64,000 nucleotides of DNA from Glo-17 sp964637835 (GTDB taxonomy: Bacteria > Krumholzibacteriota > Krumholzibacteriia > LZORAL124-64-63). The stretch's first letter is position 1; every line of letters begins with the position of its first letter. A program made the position numbers and the translations under genes. The notes beneath the pieces were generated by a model. It was not told the DNA's origin and did no database searches. It saw only the letters and a list, made by a program, of their open reading frames with translations. Below are positions 42,925-51,603 of the stretch, piece by piece. The stretch is taken from contig CAZWYF010000001.1 in assembly GCA_964637835.1 (NCBI GenBank), forward strand, positions 1 through 64,000, given 5' to 3'.

Positions 42925-43743
42925 ATGCTCCACGTCTGCGCCCCGCACCGACGCCTCGCCATGGTCCTCATCGGCCTGATGGCCCTCTCGGCCACCGGCT
43001 GCAGCACCCGCGTGCGCACCACGGGGGAGGCCGCGCCCGGTCTCGCCGACGACCTCGCCGGCGGCGTGCGCGTGGCCCTCGCCGGCGTGGTCGTGGCGCC
43101 GCGGCTGGGCGCCACGCTCTCGCCCGCCGACCGCCAGGACGCGGAGGCCGCCCTCTACCGCGCCGTGCTCTCCGCCCGGCCGGACCTGCGGGTCTGGCCC
43201 GTGCCGGTGGTGGCTGGCGGCACCGACCCCGGGGCCCTGGAAGCCCTGCTCGGCTCTCACGCCGAGCGCGGCGTCCCGGCGCGCGCCCTGGTCGCGGCCG
43301 TGGCCGCCGACCTCGGCCAGCCGGGCTACCTGGCCCTCGGCCGCCTGCTGGACGACCAGGTCCGCTCCCACGCCCAGCGCCAGGACGCCCAGAACCCCGA
43401 GGCCCGCGCCGAGGGCCAGCCCGAGCATGGCAGCGCCTGGGCCACCACCGTCTCGGTGGAGCGGGAGATCAGCGTGGAGTTGACGCTGGTGGACCTGGGC
43501 AGCGGCCAGGTCGCCTGGCAGGGGTCGGCCGACGCTCGCGACCGCCAGCGCTACGCCTACGAGGATCCACTCGGCGGCGATCCGGCGGCCTGGGTGCAGG
43601 ACCGCCTGGCCGCCGCCGAGGCCGCCGAGCCGCAGCATCTCTCGCGCCGCGGCGACGCCCTGCGGCGGCCCGACCTGGTGGAACTCATCGCGCAGGGGTT
43701 CACCGGCCTGGTCGAGCGCCTGCCCGCCCCGGAGGCGCCGTGA
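42925..43743 (+). CDS. lipoprotein of unknown function
   Basis: A 272-residue lipoprotein with the lipobox S-A-T-G-C near 25 after a hydrophobic segment (VLIGLMAL). The body has alternating strands and helices, with VALAGVVVAPRLG, LVDLGSGQVAWQGSADARDR and a C-terminal RRPDLVELIAQGFTGLVERLP. It recalls lipoproteins that polymerise or anchor at the outer membrane (the YajG or LpoB-like style) without a firm match. ATG 42925 has AGGTG upstream; ATG 42961 is an alternative. It is coupled to the thioredoxin gene by GTGA. Confidence 0.65.
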   Translation: MLHVCAPHRRLAMVLIGLMALSATGCSTRVRTTGEAAPGLADDLAGGVRVALAGVVVAPRLGATLSPADRQDAEAALYRAVLSARPDLRVWPVPVVAGGTDPGALEALLGSHAERGVPARALVAAVAADLGQPGYLALGRLLDDQVRSHAQRQDAQNPEARAEGQPEHGSAWATTVSVEREISVELTLVDLGSGQVAWQGSADARDRQRYAYEDPLGGDPAAWVQDRLAAAEAAEPQHLSRRGDALRRPDLVELIAQGFTGLVERLPAPEAP

Positions 43744-44927
43744 GCGAGGCCGCGCGCACGGCCGGTCCCACCGCCGGACGCCGGCCGCCCGGCCACCGGC
43801 CGGCCCTCCCGGTGCCGGCGTTTCCGGTGCCGGCCTCCCCGGCGCTGATCGTCCTGATGGTGGTCGTCCTGATGCTCCCGGATGGCTGGGCCCGGTCCGC
43901 GGCCGTCCCCGACGGCGCCACCGGCCGCGATCCGGGGCCGCTCACCTGGCGCGAGGATCCGGCGCCGGTCGCCGTGCTCGCCCCGGGCGCCGGCCCGGCG
44001 CTGGTCTACTTCACCGCCGACTGGTGCGGGCCCTGCAAGCTCTTCGCCAGCGAGGTGCCCATCCACCCCGCGGGCCGCGCGGAGCTGGCGCGCTTCCGCC
44101 GCTTCCAGCTGGACCTCGATCACCCGCACGGCCGGGCCCTGGCCGACACCTTCCGCGTCAGCACGGTTCCCACGTTCGTGCTGCTGGACGCCAGGGGCCG
44201 GGAGATCGACCGCATCCGCGGTTACCGCTCCCGCCGCCTCCTGCTGCAGGACCTGGCCCGCTTCCGGCGTGGTGAGGGCACGCGTACCGCCCTGCGGACG
44301 GCCCTGGCGCAGCGTCCCCGGGACCCCGTCCTGAAGGCCGAGCTGGGGCTCCGGGAACTCGAGCACCTGGAGCTGGACGCGGCCGCCCGCCTGCTCGCCG
44401 CCGGGCTGGGCGGCGAGCCCGCGCTCCCCGACACCCTCGCCGCCGACGCCGCCCGCGCCCTGGCCGACGTCCACCGCCGCCAGGACCGGCCGGCCGCGGC
44501 CGCGGCGGTCCTGGAGAACCTGCTGGCGCGCTGGCCGGACCATCCCTACCCGCGGGTCACCTGGCAACTGCTGGCCGATTTCCGGGAGCGGCTGGACGAC
44601 CGTGCTGGCGCGCTGGCCGCCCTCGAGCGGGCCGCCGTCCTCGAGCCCATCCGGGCCGACCACCTGGTGACCTTCGCCCGCGCTGCTGCCGAGCAGTCGC
44701 GCCGCCTGGGGGCCGCCGAGGCCGCGGCCCGCCGGGCGGTGGACCTCACCGGGCGTACCGATCCACAGGCCCTGGCGGCCCTGGCCCAGGTGCTGCGTCA
44801 GCGCCGGCAGTATCCGGAGGCCATGGTCTGGATCAAGCGGGCGGTGGCGGTGGCGCCGGTGGCCGAGCGGGAGCGCTGGCAGGAGGAGCGGGAGGGCATC
44901 TGGCGCGCGGCCATCGCTGGGGATTAG
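43740..44927 (+). CDS. exported thioredoxin-TPR protein
   Basis: A 395-residue protein. An N-terminal hydrophobic segment (about 34-47) exports or anchors it. The thioredoxin domain (about 65-180) has the active site C96-G-P-C99 in ADWCGPCK and the cis-Pro in STVPTFVLL. The C-terminal half (about 185-390) consists of TPR-like helical repeats (DRAGALAALERAAVLEP; YPEAMVWIKRAVAVAP). It is probably a periplasmic disulfide reductase or maturation factor that binds partners by TPRs. GTG 43740 overlaps the previous stop. A terminator follows. Confidence 0.85.
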   Translation: MSEAARTAGPTAGRRPPGHRPALPVPAFPVPASPALIVLMVVVLMLPDGWARSAAVPDGATGRDPGPLTWREDPAPVAVLAPGAGPALVYFTADWCGPCKLFASEVPIHPAGRAELARFRRFQLDLDHPHGRALADTFRVSTVPTFVLLDARGREIDRIRGYRSRRLLLQDLARFRRGEGTRTALRTALAQRPRDPVLKAELGLRELEHLELDAAARLLAAGLGGEPALPDTLAADAARALADVHRRQDRPAAAAAVLENLLARWPDHPYPRVTWQLLADFRERLDDRAGALAALERAAVLEPIRADHLVTFARAAAEQSRRLGAAEAAARRAVDLTGRTDPQALAALAQVLRQRRQYPEAMVWIKRAVAVAPVAERERWQEEREGIWRAAIAGD

Positions 44928-44974
44928 CCCGGACCTGGACCCATCGGCATTCCCCGGGACACGACCGGAAAAGT

Positions 44975-45003
44975 ACCGGCCGGAGCGCGGAGCTCCGGCC
45001 GGT
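44975..45003 (+). terminator. hairpin terminator after the thioredoxin gene
   Basis: ACCGGCCGGAGC (44975-44986) and GCTCCGGCCGGT (44992-45003) form a perfect 12-bp stem with a five-base loop. Confidence 0.7.
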
Positions 45004-45009
45004 GACGGC

Positions 45010-45256
45010 ATGCCGGTGGGGGATTGGAGGGAGAAACCGACAGGCCGTGCTTCCAGGATTCGCGGTGGCAGGTCTTAAGGATCTGCCTTACTCATGGGGA
45101 ATATACCCGCGGCGAACAGAAGAATCAACGAAAATATTCTCCCGCCAGATGGGTTTTTGTTCTTCAGGTCGGCCAGTCATCTCGAAATGACTCCCTGGTC
45201 GTGGTTTACGATGTTCAGTTCTCGATTCCTCTCCCATCGGTGTCGTGGGAGATGGC
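45010..45256. other. AT-richer non-coding island with small hairpins
   Basis: This stretch between two terminators has visibly lower GC than the rest of the window (for example AAAATATTC and GGGTTTTTG around 45128-45160) and no convincing gene. It can form AGTCAT/ATGACT (45175-45180 with 45187-45192) and TCTCCCA/TGGGAGA (45230-45236 with 45246-45252). It could hold a small RNA, a regulatory region or the remnant of an insertion. I found no inverted ends or target duplication. Confidence 0.35.
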
Positions 45257-45286
45257 CGGCGGCCCCCGCGAATGCGGGGGCCGCCG
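45257..45286 (-). terminator. hairpin terminator after the RND operon
   Basis: CGGCGGCCCCCGC (45257-45269) pairs with GCGGGGGCCGCCG (45274-45286) over 13 bp with a four-base loop, about 65 bases after the RND permease stop on the minus strand. Confidence 0.65.
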
Positions 45287-45350
45287 CGCCTCCTGGCAGG
45301 GTTCGCCTGACGCCGGCGGCCGGACCGCCGGCGCGACGCGGCGCGGCCGC

Positions 45351-48300
45351 TCAGTCCTCCGTCCGGTGATGCCGGCGGGCGTAGAGGAAGTACACCAGCG
45401 GGATCACGATCAGGGTCAGCGCCGTGGAGACCAGGGCGCCCATCATCAACGAGATGGCCAGGCCCTGGAAGATGGGGTCGAAGACCATGACGAAGCTCGC
45501 CGCCACCACCGTCCCGGCGGTCAGCGCGATGGGCAGGAATCGCACGGCGCCGGCCTCGATCACCGACTCGATCAGGTCCATGCCCTGCTGCTCGCGGACC
45601 ACGATGAAGTCCACCAGCAGGACGCTGTTGCGCACCATGATCCCGGCCAGGGCGATCAGGCCGATCATGCTCGTGGCCGTGAAGAAGGCGTCGAACATGA
45701 GGTGGCCCGGGATGATCCCGGCCAGGGTCAGGGGCACCGGCAGCATCATCAGCAGCGGGACCGTGAAGTTCTGGAACATGCCCACGATGAGCAGGTAGAT
45801 GATCACGATCACCACCGCGAAGGCCGCGCCCAGGTCACGGAAGACCTCGTAGGTGATGTGCCACTCGCCGTCCCACTTCATGGCGTAGGTCTCGGTGAGT
45901 TCCGGCTGCGCGGTGAAGTGCTGGTCCATGGACACGCCGCTGGGGATGGGGATCTCCGCGATGCGGGGCTTCATGTCCAGGATGGCGTACACCGGCGACT
46001 CGATCTGCCCGGCCACGTCGGCGGTCACGTAGACCACCGGCTTGAGGTTGCGGCGGTGGCGGCTCCTGGGGATGGGCGACTCCTCCACCTCGACCACGTT
46101 GGCCAGGGGGACCAGGCCGCCGTGGCGGCTGGCGACGAAGAGGTCGTCCAGGGCCTCGACCGAGCTGCGGTCCGCCACGGGCAGGCGCAGGTTCACCGGC
46201 ACCGGCTCGGCGGCATCCTCCACGTGGACCAGGCCCGCGTCGTGGCCGCCGAGGGCGATGGCCAGGGTGCGGGAGACCTGCTGGGCGCTGACGCCGGCGA
46301 CGGCGGCGCGCTCCTTGTCCACCACGAAGCGGTAGCGGGTCTGGTCGGCCTCCACCCACCAGTCCACGTCCACCACGCCGGGCGTGGTCTCGAAGACCTC
46401 CTTCACCTGGCGGGCCACCTCGATGCGGCCGGCGTGGTCGGGGCCGTAGATCTCGGCCACCAGCGTCGAGAGCACCGGCGGGCCCGGCGGCACCTCGACC
46501 ACCTTGACCGCCGCGCCGTGGCGGGCGGCGATCTCCTGGATGGGACCGCGCACCCGCACGGCGATGGCGTGGCTCTGATCGCTGCGCTTGTCCTTCGCCA
46601 CCAGGTTGACCTGCAGGTCGGCCACGGTGGGGCCCTGCCGCAGCATGTAGTGGCGGACCAGGCCGTTGAAGTTGATGGGCGCGTTGGTGCCCGCGTAGAG
46701 CTGGTAGTCGGTGACCTCGGGCACGGTGGAGAGGTAGTCGCCGATCTGGCGGGCCACCGCCGTGGTGTTCTCCAGCGTGGTGCCCTCGGGCATGTCGATG
46801 ATCACCTGGAACTCGCTCTTGTTGTCGAAGGGCAGCATCTTCACCTCGACGGTGCGGGTGAAGAGCAGGACGGTGCTCGCGGCGGTGATCACCCCGATCA
46901 CCGCCAGCGCGGCGATGCCCCGTCCGGGGTGCTCCACCAGCGGGCGCATGATGCGGTCGTAGGTCCTGTAGATGCGGGTCTCCTGCAGCGGCCGGCCGGC
47001 CGGCCCGTCGCCCTCGCTGCCCGGGCTGCCGGCCTTCGCGGTGTGGGGCTTGATCACGCGCATGGCCAGCCAGGGCGCGATCATGAAGGCCACGAAGAGC
47101 GAGAAGACCATGGCCAGCGAGGCGCCGATGGGCATGGGCGCCATGTACGGGCCCATCAGGCCGCGGACGAAGGCCATGGGGAAGAGCGAGGCGATCACCG
47201 TCAGGGTGGCCAGGATGGTGGGATTGCCGATCTCCTGGACCGCCTGCATGACGATCTTCACCGAGCGCTTGCCCTTCTCCTGGAAGTGCCGGTGGATGTT
47301 CTCCACCACGATGATGGTGTCATCCACCACCAGGCCGGTCACCAGGATCAGCGCGAAGAGCGTCACGCGGTTGAGCGTGTAGCCGAAGATGTAGTAGACG
47401 AACAACGTCAGCGCGAAGGTGGTGGGGATGGAGACGAAGATGATCAGCGACCCCCGCCAGCCCATGGCCAGGAAGACCACGATCATCGCCAGCAGGATGG
47501 CCTCGCCCAGGCTCTTGAGCAGCTGCTTGGCCTTGTCGTTGGCCGTCTCGCCGTAGTCGCGGGTGACGGTGACGTGGACGTTCTCGGGGATCAGGTGTCC
47601 CCGCAGGCCCTCCACCTTCTCGTGCACCGCGGCCGCCACCCGGGTGGCGTCGCTGCCCTTGCGCTTGGCCACCGAGAGGGTCACCGCGGGATACTCGCTG
47701 CCCACCGGCAGGACGGCCGGATCGATGCCCACGTCCTCGGCGCGGGGGCCCACGCCGAAGAAGGCGTAGCTGTCGATCTCGGCGGGGCCGTCGGTCACCG
47801 TGGCGATGTCCATCAGGCGGACCGGCCGGCCCTGGTGCACGCCCACCACCAGATTGCGGACATCCTCGGCGTCGCGCAGGAAGGCGCTCGTCTCCACGGC
47901 GAACTCCTCGCCCGCCAGGGAGAAGGTACCGGCCGGGAGGTCCTCGTTCTGCAGTTCCAGCGCGGGCAGGATCGACAGGGTGGTGATGCCCAGGGCGGCC
48001 ATGCGCTGCGGGTCCAGCTCCACGCGCACCTTGCGTTCGCGGCCGCCGTGCAGCTCGACCACCGACACGTCCTCGATGGCCGCCACCTCGGACTTCAGCT
48101 CGCCGGCGATCTGGCGCAGGCCGTAGAGGTCGTAATCCTCGCTCCAGAGGGTGAGGGTCTGGATGGGCACGTCATCGATGGAGCGCACCTTGATGATGGG
48201 CTGCATGATGCCCATGGGTGCGAGGTCCATGTTGCCCAGGATCTTGTTCCACAGGCGGGTGATGGCCTTCTCCATGTCGGTGCCCACGCGGTAGCGCGCG

Positions 48301-48635
48301 GTCACCATGCCGAAGTCCCGATGCGAGGCGCTGTAGACGTACTCGACGTCCTCCACCTCCCAGACCTTCTGTTCCAGGGGCTGGGTGATGATGTTCTCGA
48401 TCTGCTCGGGACTGGCGCCCGGCAGCATCACCATCACGTCGATCATCGGCACCACGATCTGCGGCTCTTCCTCGCGCGGCGTCAGCGCGATGGCGAACAG
48501 GCCGATCAGCAGCATGACCGCCGCCAGCAGCGGCGTCAGCTTCGAGCCCACGAAGGTGTGGGCGAGTCGCGTCATGGGGCCGGGGTTGGGCGGCAGGTCG
48601 GCGCCGCCGGGGGCCGGCTTGAATTCGTCGCTCAT
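45351..48635 (-). CDS. RND-family multidrug/solute efflux permease
   Basis: A 1094-residue AcrB-type inner-membrane pump with two copies of the RND half: TM1 near 34-52, a large periplasmic loop with MLPGASPEQIENIITQPLE, then TM2-6 with the proton-relay motif GLVVDDTIIVVENI (aspartate pair near 435), a second periplasmic loop, and TM8-12 with MIGLIALAGIMVRNSVLLVDFI. Length is slightly above AcrB. The sequence type is that of environmental RND pumps next to DUF2892 genes rather than AcrB itself. Substrate unknown. Start ATG 48635 follows the adaptor stop by one base. It ends an operon with DUF2892, tolC-like and adaptor genes. Confidence 0.92.
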   Translation of the reverse strand: MSDEFKPAPGGADLPPNPGPMTRLAHTFVGSKLTPLLAAVMLLIGLFAIALTPREEEPQIVVPMIDVMVMLPGASPEQIENIITQPLEQKVWEVEDVEYVYSASHRDFGMVTARYRVGTDMEKAITRLWNKILGNMDLAPMGIMQPIIKVRSIDDVPIQTLTLWSEDYDLYGLRQIAGELKSEVAAIEDVSVVELHGGRERKVRVELDPQRMAALGITTLSILPALELQNEDLPAGTFSLAGEEFAVETSAFLRDAEDVRNLVVGVHQGRPVRLMDIATVTDGPAEIDSYAFFGVGPRAEDVGIDPAVLPVGSEYPAVTLSVAKRKGSDATRVAAAVHEKVEGLRGHLIPENVHVTVTRDYGETANDKAKQLLKSLGEAILLAMIVVFLAMGWRGSLIIFVSIPTTFALTLFVYYIFGYTLNRVTLFALILVTGLVVDDTIIVVENIHRHFQEKGKRSVKIVMQAVQEIGNPTILATLTVIASLFPMAFVRGLMGPYMAPMPIGASLAMVFSLFVAFMIAPWLAMRVIKPHTAKAGSPGSEGDGPAGRPLQETRIYRTYDRIMRPLVEHPGRGIAALAVIGVITAASTVLLFTRTVEVKMLPFDNKSEFQVIIDMPEGTTLENTTAVARQIGDYLSTVPEVTDYQLYAGTNAPINFNGLVRHYMLRQGPTVADLQVNLVAKDKRSDQSHAIAVRVRGPIQEIAARHGAAVKVVEVPPGPPVLSTLVAEIYGPDHAGRIEVARQVKEVFETTPGVVDVDWWVEADQTRYRFVVDKERAAVAGVSAQQVSRTLAIALGGHDAGLVHVEDAAEPVPVNLRLPVADRSSVEALDDLFVASRHGGLVPLANVVEVEESPIPRSRHRRNLKPVVYVTADVAGQIESPVYAILDMKPRIAEIPIPSGVSMDQHFTAQPELTETYAMKWDGEWHITYEVFRDLGAAFAVVIVIIYLLIVGMFQNFTVPLLMMLPVPLTLAGIIPGHLMFDAFFTATSMIGLIALAGIMVRNSVLLVDFIVVREQQGMDLIESVIEAGAVRFLPIALTAGTVVAASFVMVFDPIFQGLAISLMMGALVSTALTLIVIPLVYFLYARRHHRTED

Positions 48636-48636
48636 G

Positions 48637-49746
48637 TCAGCTCACCACCTTGTCGCCCTCGACCAGCGGCCGATCCGCGCGCAGCACCAGCTGCTCGCCG
48701 CCCTGCAGGCCGGAGATCACTTCCACCTGGTCGCCGATGGTCTGCCCGGTGCGGATCCAGCGCAGGTGGGTGGTGCCCTCCTCGTCCACGATCCACACGC
48801 CGGTCAGCTGACCGCGCGCGTGCAGCGCCTCGCGGGGTACCATCACCGCCTCGCGCGAGCTCACCGGCACCTCCACGCGGGCGAACATGCCGCTCTTCAG
48901 GCGTCCGCTCTCGTTGGGCAGGTAGGCCTCGAGGTCGAAGGTCCGGCTCATGGAGCTGGCCACCGGCACGATCCGCGCGATGGGCACGGTGTAGGTGGCC
49001 TGTTCGAGCGAGGAGATCTTCACCGTCACCTGCTTGCCCACCGCCACCAGGTCCACGTCCTTCTCGCTGAGGCCGGCCCGCACCTTCATGGTGCCGGTCT
49101 GCTCGAGCATGAGCAGGGGCTGGCCCGGGCTGGCCATGTCGCCGGGGTCCACCAGGCGGCGGGTCACCTGGCCGGGAGCGGGGGCCTCGATGCGCAGGTA
49201 ATCGAGCTGCACCTCGACCTCGTCCAGGGCGGCCTCGGCGCGGTCCAGGCCGGCCGCGGCGCGGTCGCGGCCGGTGCGCACGTCGTCGAGCTGCGACCTG
49301 GACACGGACTTCTCCTGGTACAGACGCTCGAAGCGCGCGAGGTTGGTCTCGGCGTTCTCGAGCACGGCGCGGGCCTCGGCGATGGCGGCCTCGGCCTGGC
49401 GCTTGCGGGCCTGCACGTCGGTGTCGTCGATGCGGGCGAGGACCTGACCGGTCTGCACGCGCTCGCCCACCCTGACCAGCACCTCGAGCACGTGGCCCAT
49501 CAGGCGGGTGGAGACCTCCACGGCGTTCTCGGCCTCGAGTTCGCCGGTGGCCGTGACGATGCGGGGGATCCGGGTGCGGTCGACCGTCACGAGGTCGGCG
49601 CGCACCTCCTTGGGGTGATAGGCGGCGGGCTCGTCGGGGCCGCCGCCGCAACCGGCCAGCGGGACCAGCGCGGCCACGGTCAGCACGGTCAGGATCGAGG
49701 CGGCGCCACGGAGGCGCGCGCGGCGGGAGGGGGTCGGGATGCTCAC
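48637..49746 (-). CDS. RND periplasmic adaptor lipoprotein (membrane fusion protein)
   Basis: A 369-residue HlyD/AcrA-type adaptor. A signal peptide ends in the lipobox L-A-G-C near 32. A lipoyl-like half motif (GHVLEVLVRVGERVQTGQVLARID) leads to a coiled-coil hairpin (about 110-175), the second lipoyl half (IEAPAPGQVTRRLVDPGD) and the beta-barrel and membrane-proximal domains (MVPREALHARG). It links the inner-membrane pump to the TolC-like channel. GTG 49746 overlaps the TolC-like stop by GTGA and has GAAGGAG upstream. Confidence 0.9.
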   Translation of the reverse strand: MSIPTPSRRARLRGAASILTVLTVAALVPLAGCGGGPDEPAAYHPKEVRADLVTVDRTRIPRIVTATGELEAENAVEVSTRLMGHVLEVLVRVGERVQTGQVLARIDDTDVQARKRQAEAAIAEARAVLENAETNLARFERLYQEKSVSRSQLDDVRTGRDRAAAGLDRAEAALDEVEVQLDYLRIEAPAPGQVTRRLVDPGDMASPGQPLLMLEQTGTMKVRAGLSEKDVDLVAVGKQVTVKISSLEQATYTVPIARIVPVASSMSRTFDLEAYLPNESGRLKSGMFARVEVPVSSREAVMVPREALHARGQLTGVWIVDEEGTTHLRWIRTGQTIGDQVEVISGLQGGEQLVLRADRPLVEGDKVVS

Positions 49747-51179
49747 GGGTTCACTCCTTCGCCGATGTCGCCGAGGTCACCGGTGTGGTCGATGTGGTCG
49801 AAGCTGCGGCCGGCCGCGTGGGACAGCCGGGCGAGGTCGACGCGGTAGTCGTGGCGGGCCTGGACCAGGTCGCCCTCGGCGCCGGTGGCGGCGGCCTGGA
49901 CGTCCAGCAGGTCGACCATGGTGGCCAGCCCCTCGCGGTACTGGTTGGAGACGATGCGCAGGGAGGCGCGGGCGGCGTCCACCGCCTCGCGGGCCACGCG
50001 CACGCGCTCGAGCGCGGCGCGGGCGTCGCGCCAGGCCTGCCGGGCCTCGAGCTGCGCCCGGCGCAGCTCGAACCGGTAGCGGTGCTCGGCGGCACGGCGC
50101 TCGGCCTTCGCCTGGCGCAGCTCCGAGACGTTGCTCAGTCCCTTGAAGACGTCCCAGGTGGCATGGACGCCCAGGTCCCAGGTCCTGGCGTCGTCGCCGA
50201 AGATGTCGTCATGGCTATAGAACGACCGCTGCACCGAGAGATTGACGTGCGGCAGCATGGCGCCGGTGGCCACGCCCACCATCTTGCCGGCGGCGATGGC
50301 CTCCTGGTCGCGGGCACGCAGGTCGTGGCGCGCGCGGACCTCGCTGCTGGCCGGCATGGCGCCCACGGTCGCGGTGATGGGCTCCGGTCGCGCGGCCAGC
50401 ACCAGGGGCGTCTCGACGGCCGTCAGCAGCCGGATCATCTCGCCGGCCATGATCACCTGGTTGTCCACGGTGATCAGCTGCTGGCGCAGGCGGCTGAGGT
50501 AGACCCGGGCCTGGAGCAGGTCGGCCTCGGTGGCCATCTCGTTCTCCAGCAGGGAGCGGGCCTGGCGCTCGTGGGCCTCGCCGCTGGCGATGGCGGCCTG
50601 GACCACGTCGTGGTAGCTGAGGGCGAGGTTGAGGCTCTCGTAGGCCTGGATGGCCTGCAGGACCACGGTCTCGCGGGTCCGGGCGTGGTCCAGCCGGGCA
50701 GCCTCCGCGGCGGCCGCGGCGGCGGCCTTGCCGTTCCAGGCCATGCCGCCGTTGAAGATGGGCTGCTGCAGCTGGATGCGCGTGACCCAGTTGTTGGTCT
50801 CGCCGGGGAAGTTGAGCACGTCCGGGGCGAAATCGCCCGGCCGGGCGCCGCGGTTGTTGAGCTTGAAGCCGAAGGCCATCAGGGGGTCGTCCGAGCGCAG
50901 GAAGAACTCGCTCAGGGTGACCTGTGGCAGGAAGCCCGACCAGGCGCCGGCGGCCTCGGCGCCGGCGGCGTCGGCCATGGCGCCGCTGGCCTGCAGCATC
51001 TCGTTGCGCGCCAGGGCGGCGTCGATGAGCCGGTCGAGCTCGACCACCAGCGTGTCGGCCACCACGCGGCCCAGGCGGGTGGCGGCCTCGGGATCGGGAG
51101 CGTCCGCGGGCTCCTGCGCGGCCGCCGGCAGGGCGGCCGCCAGGAGCAGCGGCAGGACGCAGAGCAGGCGTGAGATCAT
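49743..51179 (-). CDS. TolC-like outer-membrane efflux protein
   Basis: A 478-residue outer-membrane channel protein with a signal peptide (about 1-21) and two outer-membrane-efflux-protein repeats (about 45-240 and 265-460) made of long helices and short strands. Typical elements are LQQPIFNGG near 140, LPHVNLSVQ in the second repeat, and NQYREGLATMVDLLDVQ near 420. It forms the exit duct of the RND pump encoded downstream. ATG 51179 is 52 bases after the DUF2892 gene. Confidence 0.9.
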   Translation of the reverse strand: MISRLLCVLPLLLAAALPAAAQEPADAPDPEAATRLGRVVADTLVVELDRLIDAALARNEMLQASGAMADAAGAEAAGAWSGFLPQVTLSEFFLRSDDPLMAFGFKLNNRGARPGDFAPDVLNFPGETNNWVTRIQLQQPIFNGGMAWNGKAAAAAAAEAARLDHARTRETVVLQAIQAYESLNLALSYHDVVQAAIASGEAHERQARSLLENEMATEADLLQARVYLSRLRQQLITVDNQVIMAGEMIRLLTAVETPLVLAARPEPITATVGAMPASSEVRARHDLRARDQEAIAAGKMVGVATGAMLPHVNLSVQRSFYSHDDIFGDDARTWDLGVHATWDVFKGLSNVSELRQAKAERRAAEHRYRFELRRAQLEARQAWRDARAALERVRVAREAVDAARASLRIVSNQYREGLATMVDLLDVQAAATGAEGDLVQARHDYRVDLARLSHAAGRSFDHIDHTGDLGDIGEGVNP

Positions 51180-51231
51180 GGCGGTCTCCTCGCGGGGGCT
51201 GAAATGGGGTCCGTCGGCGTCCCGCGACGCG

Positions 51232-51444
51232 TCAGTGGTTGCGGGCCAGGTTCGCGCTATCCGGCACCCCGAGCTTGCGCAGGAAGGTGATCATGGGGCA
51301 CCAGCCGGTGAAGGCGCTCTGGAACAGGTTCAGGCCCACGAAGGCGGTGAAGTACAGCCAGCTGGTGCTCACGGTCACGGCGAGCACCACGCTGGCCATG
51401 ATGAAGAGTCCGGCGATGGCGCGGAGCCAGCGGTCGACGGTCAT
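51232..51444 (-). CDS. DUF2892 (YgaP-type inner-membrane) protein
   Basis: A 70-residue protein with two TM segments (about 10-24 and 26-44), the DUF2892 pattern MTVDRWLRAIAGLFIM near the start and the conserved C-P motif in FTGWCPMITFLRKLG. In YgaP this domain is fused to a rhodanese and linked to sulfur metabolism. Stand-alone copies often precede efflux genes controlled by ArsR-type regulators. ATG 51444 is the first gene of the RND operon. Confidence 0.85.
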   Translation of the reverse strand: MTVDRWLRAIAGLFIMASVVLAVTVSTSWLYFTAFVGLNLFQSAFTGWCPMITFLRKLGVPDSANLARNH

Positions 51445-51503
51445 GGGTCACTCCTCTGGTTCGGACATCCACATGGCGTGAAAGAGTTGCGAAGTTTCTA
51501 AAC

Positions 51504-51531
51504 AAAATATATTCAAACCACGCCCCTGCAA
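51504..51531 (-). promoter_or_regulatory. promoter of the DUF2892-RND operon
   Basis: On the minus strand TTGCAG (51526-51531) and TATTTT (51504-51509) are separated by 16 bases. The surrounding patch 51490-51520 is AT-rich and contains GTTTCTAAAC (51494-51503) and AATATATT (51506-51513), possible regulator contacts. Confidence 0.6.
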
Positions 51532-51603
51532 CCCGAAAGTTGTGCGGACGCGATTTCGGGGTTTTCTTGGCGGCAGTCGCCGAGAAACCAAAGGAGTTCC
51601 GTC

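Noticed and set aside
45024..49070. A plus-strand open frame of 1348 codons opposite the RND operon
   Set aside because: It is antisense to three clearly homologous efflux genes, is rich in H, G, D and V as expected from reverse reading of GC-rich code, and has no domain or ribosome site.
51494..51513. The GTTTCTAAAC and AATATATT elements as the binding site of the nearby ArsR-type regulator
   Set aside because: They do not match the regulator's own CATGATATCATG palindrome, so I list them only as AT-rich promoter context.
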